Translations under genes and position numbers: made by a program
Source of the DNA: Batkoa obscura
Lineage: Eukaryota > Entomophthoromycota > Entomophthoromycetes > Entomophthorales > Batkoaceae
Reading direction: 5' to 3'
Length of the DNA: 64,000 bases
Assembly (NCBI GenBank): GCA_030770535.1
Contig: JASVEC010000009.1
Location: 744,001-808,000, forward strand
Part shown: positions 1 to 11,865 of the stretch, piece by piece
Position numbering within the stretch: position 1 is the stretch's first letter
Layout of the letters: each line of letters opens with the position of its first letter
The notes under the pieces: generated by a model
Told to the model about the DNA's origin: nothing
What the model saw: the letters and a program-made list of their open reading frames with translations, nothing else
Databases searched by the model: none

Positions 1-47
1 TTTAAACTTGATTTCTTTTCTATTATTGTTTATATCACTTAATTTTA

Positions 48-116
<69 letters not shown>

Positions 117-1600
117 ATGAATTTTGAGTTGATAATTTAATTGGTTCTAATTGTAAAGTGATATCATTAAATGGACTCAAACTAAACATAATAGGGTCAT
201 AAATTGTATTTAAATTGAATTCTCCCTCTTTATTAATAGTTAAAAATTGATTTCCATATTTACAATTTATATTTAATTCCTTAGGTAACCAAGCATAACA
301 AGATATATTGTTATTCAGTTTTGGTGATCTTCTCCAACGATAAATACTAAACTCATTGTTTTCTTGATTCAATATATCTGTTAGTCTTATGTATTTTTCA
401 TCTGAATTTAATAAACTTAATTGATTTTTTTTATTAATATTATAATTTAATTGAATTGTTTTATTTTTAACTTCCATTTCTTGTAATAATATTGGTTTAT
501 TGTTCTTTCTTAAATCATAGATTGTGATACTTCCATCATCACTATGACTTAATATATTATTAAAATTAAACGGATCAATTTGTAAATTATAAGTACATTT
601 GGTATTAAATATAGATCCTGAATTATTAACATTATTGTTTTCTATATAATATTAATATATTTATATATTAATATTACTATATAAAAAGTTACCTCTTAAA
701 TCATATAATCTTAATCTTTTTAAACCCAAACCAGCAATTAATTCAAAACTATTATTGAAACTCCAAACAAGAGAATGAACTGCTTCTGAAGAAGCTAATT
801 GATATAAAGGTAAATCATTATCATTTTGATATTGATTTTTTAATCGATGATTTGAAAAGGATCTTATTGTAGCTAAATCACTCATTACTTCAGGTAGATT
901 AGGTTGAGGTTGATTAAACTAAAAATTAAAATAAAAGATAGATTTTAAATTAAGAGTAAATTTATAAACAAAAAAAACTTACCTTTGGTGATATATAAGC
1001 GGATTGATTCCCATTTCCATTTCCATTTCCATTTCCATTTGTATTTCCGCCTTTATTAATATCGTAAATCAATAAAGAATGATCATTTCTGATTTTATCC
1101 AAACCACAAGCTAATAAATTACTTTGATAAGGATTAAATTGAATCCCATTACATGCTCTTGGACTACGAACTTGATACCCTTTTACTATACTTTCTTTTT
1201 GATATCCAAGCCAATTCTCTTCCATTTCCATACTATATATATTTTGTAATTTAATGAGATTGATACGTCCACTACTTTGTCCTATGGCTAATAAATCTGA
1301 ATATAATGGATCTCGATTTTGATCATAACACTGTAAAAAACATTAGTATAATTGTATTTAATTTTAAAAATGAAACTTACTCTTATCTGAGGTATTTCTG
1401 TATTGATAGCTATTAAATTAAAACTCGGTTTTTGTATTTTATTCTAAATTGTTTGGCATTTAAATTCTACTTAATGATATATTAAATCACTGTACCTCCA
1501 TATTTAATTTATATAATCTAATATCCGAACCAGATACTATAAAAGTGGTACTATCATGGCAGGACCATTGTATTCGTGAATAGCGTGTTAAATGAGCCAT
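1..1600 (-). CDS. SEA4: MIOS/Sea4-like WD40 protein, SEACAT/GATOR2 subunit, partial
   Basis: WD40 protein of the SEACAT/GATOR2 complex, which regulates TORC1 at the vacuole or lysosome in response to amino acids. The ATG is at 1600. Visible exons are 1600-1496, 1443-1381, 1330-983, 918-693 and 641 to beyond position 1, joined by short GT-AG introns; the C-terminal part lies off the left edge. Family-defining text in exon 3 (CNGIQFNPYQSNLLACGLDK, then HSLLIYDI) matches the MIOS segment CNTLAWNP..LAAGLDK..VLIWDI, and exon 5 has DDGSITIYDLRK, corresponding to GQVAIWDLRK. Near the left edge an AAT run encodes a long Asn tract. A MITE lies about 115 bp upstream of the ATG. A second subunit of the same complex, WDR24, is at 33.8-37.2 kb. 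The C-terminal zinc-binding region is not visible. Confidence 0.85.
49..114. repeat. (ATT)n trinucleotide run
   Basis: About 22 uninterrupted ATT units. It lies in an exon of the MIOS gene and reads as AAT (Asn) codons on the minus strand, so it is a coding microsatellite. Confidence 0.9.
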
Positions 1601-2669
1601 TCTTTTTAAAAATGTTTATAGAATGTCAAAAGTTATAAAAAAATAAATGCTTTTGATTTAACAATTTTTTTAAATTTTTTTATGATGAAATTTTAGTTAA
1701 TTTTTAATTTGAGATATGAGGATGTATTTTTTTGTTTAAGAATTTTACTAGCAGTTTTTCCACTTAAATAGCGCTTAAAAAATGGAAAAGTGATGAAACC
1801 AAAAAAAACACCCCCATATAATCAATTCAATTTGGTTGAAATTTTTATAGTTCAATACTAAATTAGTAAAGTTTTCAATACTACTATTAATTATGATATT
1901 AATTTTTATAAGGATAATAAAAATGGATACTATTTATAAAATTATTAATATTATAGAATTTAAAATTTAAAATTTAAAGATCAAATTTTATTTAATACAA
2001 TACGTTATTCACTTCTTTAAATTATAGTATTATCAAATATCTTTATTTAGTCATAATTTTTCGATTTTTTAATCTTAAAAATTGATCAATATTTATTTAA
2101 TACTGACAATTGATTACCTAATTGTACTGTTTATCTCAATAATACTAGTATGATTAATGAAATTCTATTCTATCTTCTCAATAATGAAAGTTCTACATTT
2201 ATCTGTTATATATTAAATTTGTAAAAGGTTATAAGCTTTTGATTTCTTTATTTTTTATAATAAAATTCAAGCAATTATATTGATTTTTGATTATTGCTTC
2301 ATACTCTTTAAGTTGTTATATCAGATTTATTAAAAGTTAATACTTATTTAGTAGAGTTGTTAAAAAGATAAGTTCTGGGTTAAAACTTGTCAAATGAGGG
2401 ATTAGTATTTATAAAATTACTCATTCTGATCAATTATGTTGAATGATTTTTTAAATAATCAGTTTTTGCTAAATTTAAATTGAAAAAAAAACATATCAAA
2501 ACCTTCTTTATAAACAAAAATAAGCATTAAATTCATCTTGAATTTTTTAAAATTTAGAAAGCTTTGAAATTAAAATAAACTTTTAAAAAACTCCAAAGCT
2601 CAATAGTTTGATTTTTCATTAAAATTTCGAAAATAATTCATTCCAACTTCAACTTTATTTCCCAAAAAA
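1601..2669. other. Intergenic region, MIOS / methyltransferase
   Basis: Divergent promoter region of about 1.07 kb between MIOS (-) and the methyltransferase gene (+). Apart from the MITE at 1715-1818 I see only AT-rich sequence with stops in all frames and no RNA gene. Confidence 0.6.
1715..1818 (+). mobile_element. 104-bp TA-flanked MITE, copy 1 (intact)
   Basis: Reference copy of the family. It starts TATGAGGATGTATTTTTTTG and ends ACACCCCCATA, so the ends form imperfect terminal inverted repeats of about 23 bp bounded by TA dinucleotides. The middle holds the palindrome AGCGCT. It has no coding capacity. It lies in the MIOS promoter region. Confidence 0.85.
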
Positions 2670-3425
2670 ATGACCGCCCCAACCCTCACTTGCACAAAGC
2701 ACCTCACCACAGTAGAATACTGGATAGGTGGACAGCAGTATATGATTCATCAACATAACGATAGTCTAGATCACGGTACCACCTTATGGGATTCATCTAA
2801 AGTTTTAGCTTTATATTTCTATCAATTGAAAAAGAACAGTAAAATAAAACTAACTGATTATGTGCTTGAACTTGGAGCAGGTACAGGTTTAAGTGGTATA
2901 TTAACCAGTAGTTTAGGCTTAAGCACAATTATTACAGATCAAGAACATATTGTTTCTTTATTAAAATTGAATGCAAAATTAAACATTAGTTTAATACCTA
3001 AGATTGAGGAGGGGGAAGGGGAAATGGTAATTAAAAGGAATTGTGATTATTTTCAAACTTCTCAATTGGATTTGAATCCATTATTGATAGTTGATCGTCT
3101 AGTATGGGGAGATCAAGAAGATATGGAAAGATATCAAAAGTTAAGTTTAACATATCCTTTTAAATATATTTTAGCAGCAGATTGTATTTATGATATTAAT
3201 ATATTAGAGTTCTTTTTAGAAACTTTAGATAAGATTGTTATTGATTCAAAAACTATAATTTTAATTTCTTTAGAACCAAGAGATCCTTTTGTAGTTGAAA
3301 CTTTTGTTAAAAGAGCAAAAGAAACTGGGTTTGGTGTAACGAAGGTTAATAAAAGTAAATTACCTCCACCTTATAATGCAAATGAAGCACCGTGTGAGAT
3401 TTATAAATTAAAGAAGGGGAAATAG
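2670..3425 (+). CDS. METTL21/EFM-type protein lysine methyltransferase
   Basis: Single-exon gene of 251 aa with a class I SAM-dependent methyltransferase fold of the Methyltransf_16 (METTL21/EFM) family, which methylates lysines on elongation factors or chaperones. Residues 35-43 (HGTTLWDSS) are the typical substrate-side motif. Residues 67-77 (LELGAGTGLSG) form the SAM-binding motif I. About residues 166-175 (YILAADCIYD) give the family's D-x-x-Y post-I motif, followed by a predicted strand ending in ISLEPRDP. The length is normal for the family. The ATG at 2670 is the first in a purine-rich leader (CCCAAAAAAATG). Yeast Efm6 is a possible orthologue, but I cannot separate Efm6 from other METTL21-like enzymes by eye. 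It lacks introns, unlike its neighbours. Confidence 0.8.
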   Translation: MTAPTLTCTKHLTTVEYWIGGQQYMIHQHNDSLDHGTTLWDSSKVLALYFYQLKKNSKIKLTDYVLELGAGTGLSGILTSSLGLSTIITDQEHIVSLLKLNAKLNISLIPKIEEGEGEMVIKRNCDYFQTSQLDLNPLLIVDRLVWGDQEDMERYQKLSLTYPFKYILAADCIYDINILEFFLETLDKIVIDSKTIILISLEPRDPFVVETFVKRAKETGFGVTKVNKSKLPPPYNANEAPCEIYKLKKGK

Positions 3426-4395
3426 GAGAGTAGAAGATTGGTATAATAGGTTGAGATAGATTATATAAATAGAATTGATACAGTTAATAGAAATAGGCAT
3501 GCTTGAGACCAAAATAATAAAGTTAAAACATTGAATATAACGCCAATAAAAATTAAATTCGTACAATTGATCTCTTTTATTATTTGTTTTTTATTTATTA
3601 TTTTATTTAGAATTAGTTGGTAAACTAAACCAATGTGACCACTATTAACTAGTCACTAAACAAAGTCTATGCTTTAAAAAAATAGTAATTGAGCTAAACT
3701 AAACAATAAATAGTTGACTAAATGAAAAACTAATATTGACAATTGCTATGATTATCATAAATAGAAGATATCATTGAAAGTATAGTAAACACTTCAAAGA
3801 AACCATATTTTATTATAAAACTAGAACCAATGTCTAACTCTTCACTCAATTTTGAATCTTATAGACTTAATTTTTCATCAATTGAAAACGGAGTTGTCTA
3901 GGCTTAATGAACTTGATAATTGGACTTGTTAAACCCCACTTTCGTGATAATGATTCAATATCAATTACAATAACAATATGCTGCTTAAGTATTGGAACTA
4001 TTTATCTAATAATCAATCTATCTTTATCTGAAGCAGAGAAGACTATTAATATCGTTAGATGTGGACATTTAAATATGTACTTCTGAAAATTAGGGTGCTG
4101 AAGAGATGTGGTATAGTTTGATCTAAGGAGTTTATAAATCGAATTAGTTTTGAATTTTAAATTTTATTTTATTTTTTTTAATTATTGAAATTAATTGAAT
4201 GTTTTGATTATTCTATATAAAAATAACTAACAATTCAATTGCGTGTTGAAAAATGGCTTATTTAATAGCCATATCTTAAATTTCAATAGATGATTGGTTC
4301 CATTGAAAATAATAGAACTATGTAATAACTAAATACAATACAAAAAGCTTCTAAATTCCAATTCTTAATTTGAAAAAACAAACAAACTTAAAAAA
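3426..4395. other. Intergenic region without recognisable features
   Basis: Nearly 1 kb between the methyltransferase stop and the gamma-adaptin ATG. No ORF of note, tRNA or copy of the window's repeat families is apparent; it is AT-rich non-coding sequence that should contain the 3' end of one gene and the promoter of the next. Confidence 0.5.
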
Positions 4396-5222
4396 ATGGG
4401 TTATGGAAGTTTAAAAGGTAATCTATCAACCTGTTCTCTACCTTTTATCCCATTAATTCATTAACTTCTCAATAGAACTCATTCGCGCCATCCGCAGCTG
4501 TAAAACAGCGGCTGAAGAACGTAGTGTGATTCAAAAAGAGAGTGCCTATCTCCGAACGGCATTTAAAGAAGAACATGTCGATATACGATTAGCTAATGTA
4601 TCTAAATTACTCTACATTCATATGCTTGGTTACCCAGCTCATTTTGGTCAAATTGAATGTTTAAAATTAGTAGCATCCGGTCGATATGCGGATAAAAGAC
4701 TTGGGTATTTAGGGATTTCGTTGTTGATTGATGAGAACCAAGAAACATTGACATTGGTGACGAATTCTTTGAAAAAGTAAGTTGAAAGAGCTATAGAGGG
4801 TTTAAATTTGGATTAACACTATTTTTTAGTGATATGAATCATGCTAATATGTATATTGTTGGATTGGCATTATCGACATTGGGTAATATTGCATCGAAAG
4901 AAGTGGCTCAAGATTTAACAGATGAAATTGAAAAGTTATTGGAAAGTTCAAATTCATATATTAGGAAAAAGGTAACTCATTTTTAATATTTAGTAGGTAT
5001 GAATATAATTTTTAATTTTTTATAATAGGCAGCTTTATGTGCTATTCGAGTGATTAATAAAGTACCTGATCTCTATGAACAGTATATTGAAAAAAGTTTG
5101 GCTTTAATTCAAGATAAAAGTCATGGGGTTATGTTAACTGGAGTTACTTTAATTGAAGAAATGTGTCAAATTAATGAAGATATTATTGGGAAATTTAAAC
5201 AAGTAAGTTTTTAACAATTACC

Positions 5223-5253
<31 letters not shown>

Positions 5254-7641
5254 TATTTTTTAGGCCATTCCAGTATTAGTACGTCGGTTAAAAGCATTAG
5301 CAACTACTTCTTCTTTTTTACCTGAATTAGATGTCAATGGGGTTACCGATCCTTTCCTCCAAGTTAAAATATTAAAATTATTAAAAATACTTGGTGAAAA
5401 TGATGTGAATGCAAGTGAGTCTATGAATGATGTTTTAGCTCAAGTAAGTTTAATTTTTAACAAAACAGTTAATAAAATAGAATACGATTAATAAATAAAC
5501 TAAAAAATAATAATTAGGTAGCTACTAATACCGATAGTTCTAAAAATGCTGGTAACTCGATTCTTTATGAAACGGTAGTTACTATTATGGATATTGAATC
5601 AGATTCGGATTTACGTTTAATGGCTATCAATATCCTTGGTAAATTTTTAGCTAATAAAGACAACAACACTAGGTAATTCATAAAATCAATTCTCTTTCAC
5701 TAGCTATTTCTAATTCTACTTTTGTAGATACGTTGCTTTAACCACATTACAGAAAGCAATAGCCATGGATATCTCAGCTGTCCAACGCCATCTTAATACC
5801 ATTTTAGAATGTTTATCTGATCCAGATATTTCCATTCGTCGACGAGCCTTAGATTTAGCATTTGCATTGATTGATGAAAATAATATACGGGTATTAACAA
5901 GAGAAATCTTAGTATTTTTAGAATCAGCGGACAATGAATTAAAACAAGATACAGCTATACAGATTTGTGTAGCTGCAGAAAGATTTGCACCAAATAGAAG
6001 ATGGCATATTGATACAATTATTCGAGTTCTTAAATTAGCAGGAAATTTTGTTAATGAAGATATTGTTGCTAGTTTAACAAGATTGATTTCTCAATCTGGA
6101 GACTTACATGAATATAGTGTCAAGAAATTATTTAGTGCACTTGAACAGGATTCAACTCAAGTAAGTGATTTTTTATTAAAAGAGCAAATGAATTTTAATA
6201 ATTTATTTAGGAATCCTTGGTTTTAGTAGCTGTTTGGACCGTTGGTGAATTTGCTAAAGATTTAATTCAAGGATCCGATATGAATAATGAAGAGAATGGA
6301 AAAATTGTAAGTCTATTATTATTAAAATAGAAAATAGAGTGTTAATAAAAATTAATAGCCAACACCAGAACAAGTAATTTCTAGCTTAGAAACGATCAGT
6401 AAAAGTGAATTAGCTTATCGAAATTCAAATATCCAACAATATTTAGTAACTTCATTAATGAAATTAACATCTCGATTTTCAAATCAAATGAATTCAAATG
6501 AATTAAATCAACGTATTGCTGCTCTTTTAAGATCTTTTACTAGATCTTCAGATGTGGAAGTTCAACAAAGAGCTTTGGAATATCTTAACATATTAAAAAC
6601 TGGAGATATTGGAGTTGCTGTATTTGAACCTATGCCAGCTCAAATGATTGATCAATCTAGATTAGCTTATAGAGCTAATAAAAAGAAGACTATAGGATCT
6701 CAAAGAAAAAGATCCCAACAACAAAATGGAAATACTAGAACAAATACAAATTCAGAAGCTAATGTAAATTTATTTATTATTAACAAGTTAAAAATCAAAT
6801 TAATAATAATTCATTTTATCTTTTAGTTATTATTAGATCTTTTAGGTGATTCAAATCCAACTTCATCTCCAATACAATCTTCAAGTAATACAAATATAAA
6901 TAACAATTCATTAGTGGATTTATTAGGTGATGTTTCTTTAAATACTAATACTCAATCAATTATGACATCATCATCGACTAATAATGTAATGGATTTATTA
7001 AATTCATCCAATCAATCTCAATCAAATAATACAAGTCCAAAAGGTAAATTTCTATTTCATTTAATTAATAGAAATAATATAATTGATATAATAATAATAT
7101 AAAATAGATACCGGTTATTTAGCTTATAATAAAAAAGGGTTAATAATTACTTTATCACCCGAAAAAGATAATAATAATCTCAATGTGATGAACATATTAA
7201 CGAAATTTCAAAATCAAAGTGGAAGTTCAATTAACCAATTACAATTTCAAGTGGCAGTACCTAAGGTAAGTAGATTATTTATTTAACGTGAAGGAAAGAT
7301 AAGATTAATATGTTAACTTATTTTATTTTATTTTATTTTATTTTATTTTATTTTATTTTATTTTATTTTATTTTTTATTAGTCTCAAAGAGTACAATTAC
7401 AACCACCAAGTTCTAGTGAAATAACTCCAGATGGTAATGTAACTCAATTATTTAGAGTGGCTAATCCATCAAAGGTAAGGAGATTACTAACATGTTTTTA
7501 TATTATTTTTATGTTTTATAATTTGTATTTTATTTAAATTAGGTCCCTATTCGTCTTCGACTTCGTATTGGATTTAGTATCAATGGTGAAAATATAATGG
7601 AAGTTGTGGAGTTTTCTGGATTTCCAGAGAGTTTAGTTTAA
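4396..7641 (+). CDS. APL4: AP-1 clathrin adaptor, gamma-adaptin large subunit
   Basis: Gamma-adaptin, the large subunit of the AP-1 coat adaptor for trans-Golgi/endosome clathrin vesicles. Thirteen exons can be joined: 4396-4417, 4476-4776, 4830-4971, 5029-5202, 5264-5443, 5518-5672, 5728-6160, 6211-6306, 6359-6763, 6827-7043, 7108-7265, 7382-7474 and 7543-7641. The first exon is only 22 nt (MGYGSLK), and the second opens [20 protein letters not shown], the classic adaptin N-terminus. The trunk contains [20 protein letters not shown], then [29 protein letters not shown] and [12 protein letters not shown], all conserved in gamma-adaptins. The hinge carries repeated LLDLLG clathrin-box-like motifs ([16 protein letters not shown]). 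The C-terminal ear domain ends FSGFPESLV. No truncation is seen. The intron at 7266-7381 has expanded through a TTTTA repeat. Confidence 0.95.
7318..7376. repeat. (TTTTA)n pentanucleotide repeat in an APL4 intron
   Basis: About eleven tandem TTTTA units in the penultimate intron of the gamma-adaptin gene. The same unit forms a second tract in a GPI10 intron at 9548-9597. Confidence 0.85.
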
Positions 7642-7877
7642 ATAATTGAAAATTAGGCTTACTTTAGGCTTACTTTCAATAGAGAACTCATTTCTTTTTA
7701 AACTTTCATATGAATTGTTATTGGAAAATTAAAAAATAAAAACAATATTTTGAATATTAATTTTTGAGTCTTTTTTTTTTGGAATTTTTGAAATTTTTTT
7801 GTCACTTTTTTATAAATTTGAAATTGAATTTTTTTTCGTCACTCTTATTTTTTTATAAATTTGAATATTCTAATAAT

Positions 7878-9982
7878 ATGAAAAATAGGAAGATAGGAAA
7901 ATCCAAATCATCTAAAGTTCAACATTCAACTTCAACTCAAAGCAATAAACTTAATAAACGAAAATTAACAAGAAATGTTAAAGTTCTCCTATTTTTAGGA
8001 ATATTTATCTATCGATTACTCAACTCTTATTTAACAAAATCGTATTTCATACCGGATGAATATTGGCAAAGTTATGAAGTAGCCTATCAATATACATATA
8101 AATATCCTTTTTTTATTATTTATTTATTTTATAAATCATTCTATTTTATCTTTAACTTTTTATTTTTAATCTTCTACTTATGGTTATTTAACTTGGGAAT
8201 GGACTTATCAATTACGCTCTTTTTTTTATCCATGGTTATTAGTCATTCAATTTAAACTCATAAATCTACTCAATTGGAATCAACAATGGTTGGTAATAAA
8301 TTCATTAATTCTTTTTAACTATTTTTTTATTTAAAACATTATTATTATTTATTTTAGTTAATCTTACCAAAGATAACTCAAAGCTTATTAGCAGCCATGG
8401 GAGATTATTATACTGTATTACTTTCAATTAAATTATTTGGTATCAATTCAAGTTTATGGGCTGTAAGTTATATTTATTATCATTTTATTTTAATTCATTT
8501 AATGAGAACATTCTACTCTTTTTTTTTAGTTGCTCATTACTTTAACAAATTGGTTTAATCTTTACTTAAGTTGTCGATTAATTCCTAATAATATTGAAGG
8601 TATATTGACTATTATTGCTTTATATTATTGGCCAATGTTAAGTTTTAATGAGAAGAAGAAATAGTAATAATAGAATATTTGTATAATTTATATTGAAATT
8701 ATTTGATATTATTTTAGTACATATGAATTATCTTTATTATTAGCTGGATTAACTTGTTTAATTCGTCCAACTTCCGCAATACTTTGGTTGTGTTTGGGAT
8801 GTCATTTATTATTTAATAAACCAAATTATTTGGGTTTTAAGAGAATTTTAATATCAACAATAGTTATTGTGTAAGTTTTATTATACTATTATAGCAATAT
8901 GTAATAATTAAATTTAATATATAGATTATTTTATATAATAATTATGTTAGTAATTGATTACTGTTATTATCAACAACTTACATTTATTCCTTATAATTTT
9001 TATAAGTTTAATATTGAACATAAGATAGCCAATCATTATGGTATTAGTCAATGGTATTTTTATTTATTATTAGGATTACCTGGGTTATGTGGACCGTTTA
9101 TTTATTTTTTATATTATTTAAGAAAGAGTCTATTTAATTTTAATGAAAAGTTATTATTAAGTTGTATATTCTTAGTGATAATACAATATAGTTTAATTTC
9201 ACATAAAGAATTGCGGTTTATTTATCAAATTCACTATATAATATTAATATTTTTAATTAAAGGAATAATGAATTTTATGAGAGATAGAACTGGGATTATT
9301 ACAAGTATAAATAATAAGAAACGATTAATTATTTTATTAACAATAATGAATTTTCTAATTGTTATTTATTTAAATTTATATCATCAAGTGGGTGTAATTA
9401 ATATCATGACTTATTTAAGAAACAATATTACTACTGTTAACTCCATTGGTTTTTTAATGCCTTGTCATTCTACCCCTTATTATTCTACTTTAATGGCAAC
9501 TATTCCAATGTGGTTTATTACTTGTAATCCACCATTAACGTAAGTTTTTATTTTATTTTATTTTATTTTATTTTATTTTATTTTATTTTATTTTATTTAT
9601 TATAATAACATTTAATTAATTAATTAATTAATATTTTTTTTATTTTAGTAAATCAGAATTAGTTAACTATCACTCAACAGGAATACATGAAGATATCAGT
9701 GATCTATTTTATCAAGATCCATATAAATTTATAATTAACAATTTACAAGATGAAATTGATTTAATACAAGCTAAAAATTACCCTAAAACAAATTCTACTC
9801 AAGAATTTACTTATTTTTGGCCCTCTCATTTAGTCTTATTTGAAGCTTTATTGATAGAAAATCCAAAGGTTAAAGAATTAATATTAAAAAAAGAGTATCA
9901 TTTATGTTATTCTACTTTTAATTCTTTATGGCATGATGATCATCGAAGAAATGGAAAAGTGATTTTATATTGTAGAAAATAA
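7878..9982 (+). CDS. GPI10: GPI mannosyltransferase 3 (PIG-B/Gpi10, GT22)
   Basis: ER-membrane alpha-1,2-mannosyltransferase that adds the third mannose to the GPI anchor precursor. Seven exons: 7878-8101, 8178-8292, 8358-8462, 8530-8636, 8718-8870, 8925-9539 and 9649-9982. The luminal GT22 signature FIPDEYWQSYEVAYQYTYN is followed across intron 1 by YGYLTWEWTYQLRSFFYPW. Later come LIRPTSAILW, SHKELRFIYQIHY and MPCHSTPYYS, as in human PIGB. The protein is strongly hydrophobic with many membrane segments. Intron 1 (8102-8177) is AT-AC with a perfect U12-type donor; the other introns begin with GT. The start at 7878 leaves a short Lys-rich cytosolic tail before the first membrane segment; an ATG further upstream in the same frame (7764) would add a low-complexity Phe-rich stretch and is not preferred. 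The gene is tail-to-tail with the peroxiredoxin gene, 125 bp apart. Confidence 0.93.
8102..8177 (+). other. U12-type AT-AC spliceosomal intron in GPI10
   Basis: 76-nt intron in phase 2. The donor is ATATCCTTT, an exact match to the U12-type 5' site, and the intron ends CTTCTAC. A branch-site-like element, ATCTTTAAC, lies about 22 nt before the acceptor. Joining AA from the upstream exon to TTATGGTTAT restores the conserved NYGYLTWEW of PIG-B. No GT donor lies at the required position. Confidence 0.85.
9545..9597. repeat. (TTTTA)n repeat in a GPI10 intron
   Basis: Tandem TTTTA units in the last intron of GPI10, followed by a short TTAA-rich tract. Confidence 0.8.
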
Positions 9983-10107
9983 AACTTAAGAAGAGAGAGA
10001 AGTAAAATCATAATAATAAAATCATAATAATAAAATAAGTATAATAAAATAAGTATAATAAAATAATAAGTATAAGTATATGTTTTATTTTATTTTATTT
10101 CACTACT

Positions 10108-11338
10108 TTATTGCTTTTGTTTAGAAAAATATTCTTTACTTTCATTGACATTTGGTTTAATAGTATCTTCTCCTTTATTCCAATTAGCTGGACAAACTAT
10201 TATTAAATTATAATTAATATTAACAATTATACTTTATATTCTATGTTATAGCATTAAATTCTTTTTAAATTACCTTCTCCATGTTTATCAGTAAATTGAA
10301 TAGCTTCAATTAATCTTAAAGTTTCATTAACATTTCTACCAATAGGTAAATCATTGACTTGAATTACTCGAATCTTAGATTCATTATCAATAATGAATAA
10401 ACCTCTATTAATAAAAATAAAATATATATAAGTTGGTTTGTTAGTATATAAGTTATAGGCAGTATGGGGATAATAATTTACCTTAATGAAATTCCTTGAT
10501 CTTCAATTAATACATTATAATTTTTACTAATTTCCATTGTTTTATCAGATACTATATAATATTAATACAAAGTATTTTAAATTTAAATTTGTAGATACTT
10601 ACATAATGGAATTCTAAATAAAAAATCATTAACATCAATTACTTTTAAAACTAATTGTTTAGTTAACTTACTTAATATCCCCTAATCCACCTTCATTACT
10701 AATTATAATAAATCAACATTAATATTTTCATTTTATAAAAATATACAATATAGCATCAATTACCGTGGTTGGTTACTAAATAAATAATATAAATTAATAA
10801 TTATAAAAAAAATAAAAAAAATATTACCACCAAGCTAAATGAGAGAAATGAGAGTCAGTAGATACACCAATAACTTCACAATTTAAATTTTTAAATTTCT
10901 CAATGTTATCACTACAAAAAATTAGCAATATTACAATATAAAATCCAAATAATCAGCTTACCTAAAAGCCAATAATTCAGTAGGACAAACTAGAAAAAAA
11001 TAACATCAATCTTAATTCCAAATTCCAAATCTTCGAATTCAACTTACCAAAAGTAAAGTCCAAAGGCTAAATTTTTAAAAAATCAACATTATTAATATAT
11101 ATCATAAAAATCTAAAATAAAAAAAACTTACGTAAAATACCAAGACTACAAATTTACCTTTATAATCTGTCAATTTGATCGTTTTAAACTCTTTATCTTG
11201 AACAGCAACACCTTGGAAACTTGGGGCTAAAGCTTGTACTTTGGGAATAAAATGGGAGCGGGTAGTAACAAAGGTACGTACTAATGGTTTCTTTAAAAGA
11301 TTTGGAAGGACAGTACGACGGAAAAGTTGGGGTATCAT
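10108..11338 (-). CDS. Mitochondrial typical 2-Cys peroxiredoxin (Prx1/PRDX3 type)
   Basis: Thiol peroxidase that reduces H2O2, probably in mitochondria. Ten exons: 11338-11132, 11066-11048, 10989-10962, 10911-10828, 10775-10764, 10698-about 10671, 10613-10603, 10551-10482, 10404-10274 and 10196-10108. The spliced product reads FYPLDFTFVCPTE (peroxidatic Cys), [41 protein letters not shown], and GEVCPANW (resolving Cys), ending EYFSKQKQ. Both the GGLG and C-terminal YF motifs of hyperoxidation-sensitive eukaryotic enzymes are present. I chose the ATG at 11338 because [18 protein letters not shown] is an Arg/Lys-rich amphipathic presequence followed by VRTFVTT. An in-frame ATG at 11470 would add 44 residues and is likely leader sequence. 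Four exons are 28 nt or shorter (19, 28, 12 and 11 nt). Confidence 0.92.
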
Positions 11339-11519
11339 TTTTTTCACTTTTTGATGAAATGAAAATAGGGAGATTGAATTTTTTTTAAAAATTGGTGATT
11401 TAGGTAAAAAACAGGTTGATGTCATGAAATTTATTTCCAAGAGATTTTTGATTGGAATGAGTTTTTTCATGTATATAAAAAATCGAAGATCATGTAAAAT
11501 TTTGTCAAACTAATGACTT

Positions 11520-11745
11520 TTTATTTATAACTTTAATAGTTTGACTACTTGAGTACCATGAGCAAGCTCTGCACACTGAATTGCTGTTAATCAAAATCCA
11601 ATTATGACAAACTCTGCTTACATATGATTTTAAATTAAAATAAAATCATAAGCTCTGCTTGCATGGTTTAAATCAACTTAACCCTTTGAATATTAAATTT
11701 CAAAAAATGTGTTAATCCAATTGATATAAAAATACAGTAACACTA
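11520..11745 (-). repeat. Old interspersed repeat, copy A
   Basis: Its reverse complement aligns by eye with 47990-48140. Shared words in order are a CAATTGGAT/CAATTAGAT block, TTTTTTGAAA, CAAAGGG, TTTGTCATAATT/TTCGTCATAATT, ATTTTGATT and GTACTCAAGTAGTCAAA/GTACTCAAGTGGTCAAA. Copy A also holds an AT-rich hairpin (ATGATTTTA ... AATAAAATCAT). It is non-coding and of unknown class. Confidence 0.5.
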
Positions 11746-11865
11746 AATTAGTTTTGTACAAAGTTTTAAAATAAATTTTGTAACTAGAATATTTTATATA
11801 ACAAAGAAATTATTTAAAAGCATAAAAATAACTTATATCATATAAATTTTATTAAAATATTATTA

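Noticed and set aside
11339-11470. N-terminal extension of peroxiredoxin from an upstream ATG
   Set aside because: The internal ATG at 11338 starts a good mitochondrial presequence; the extension has no conservation signal.
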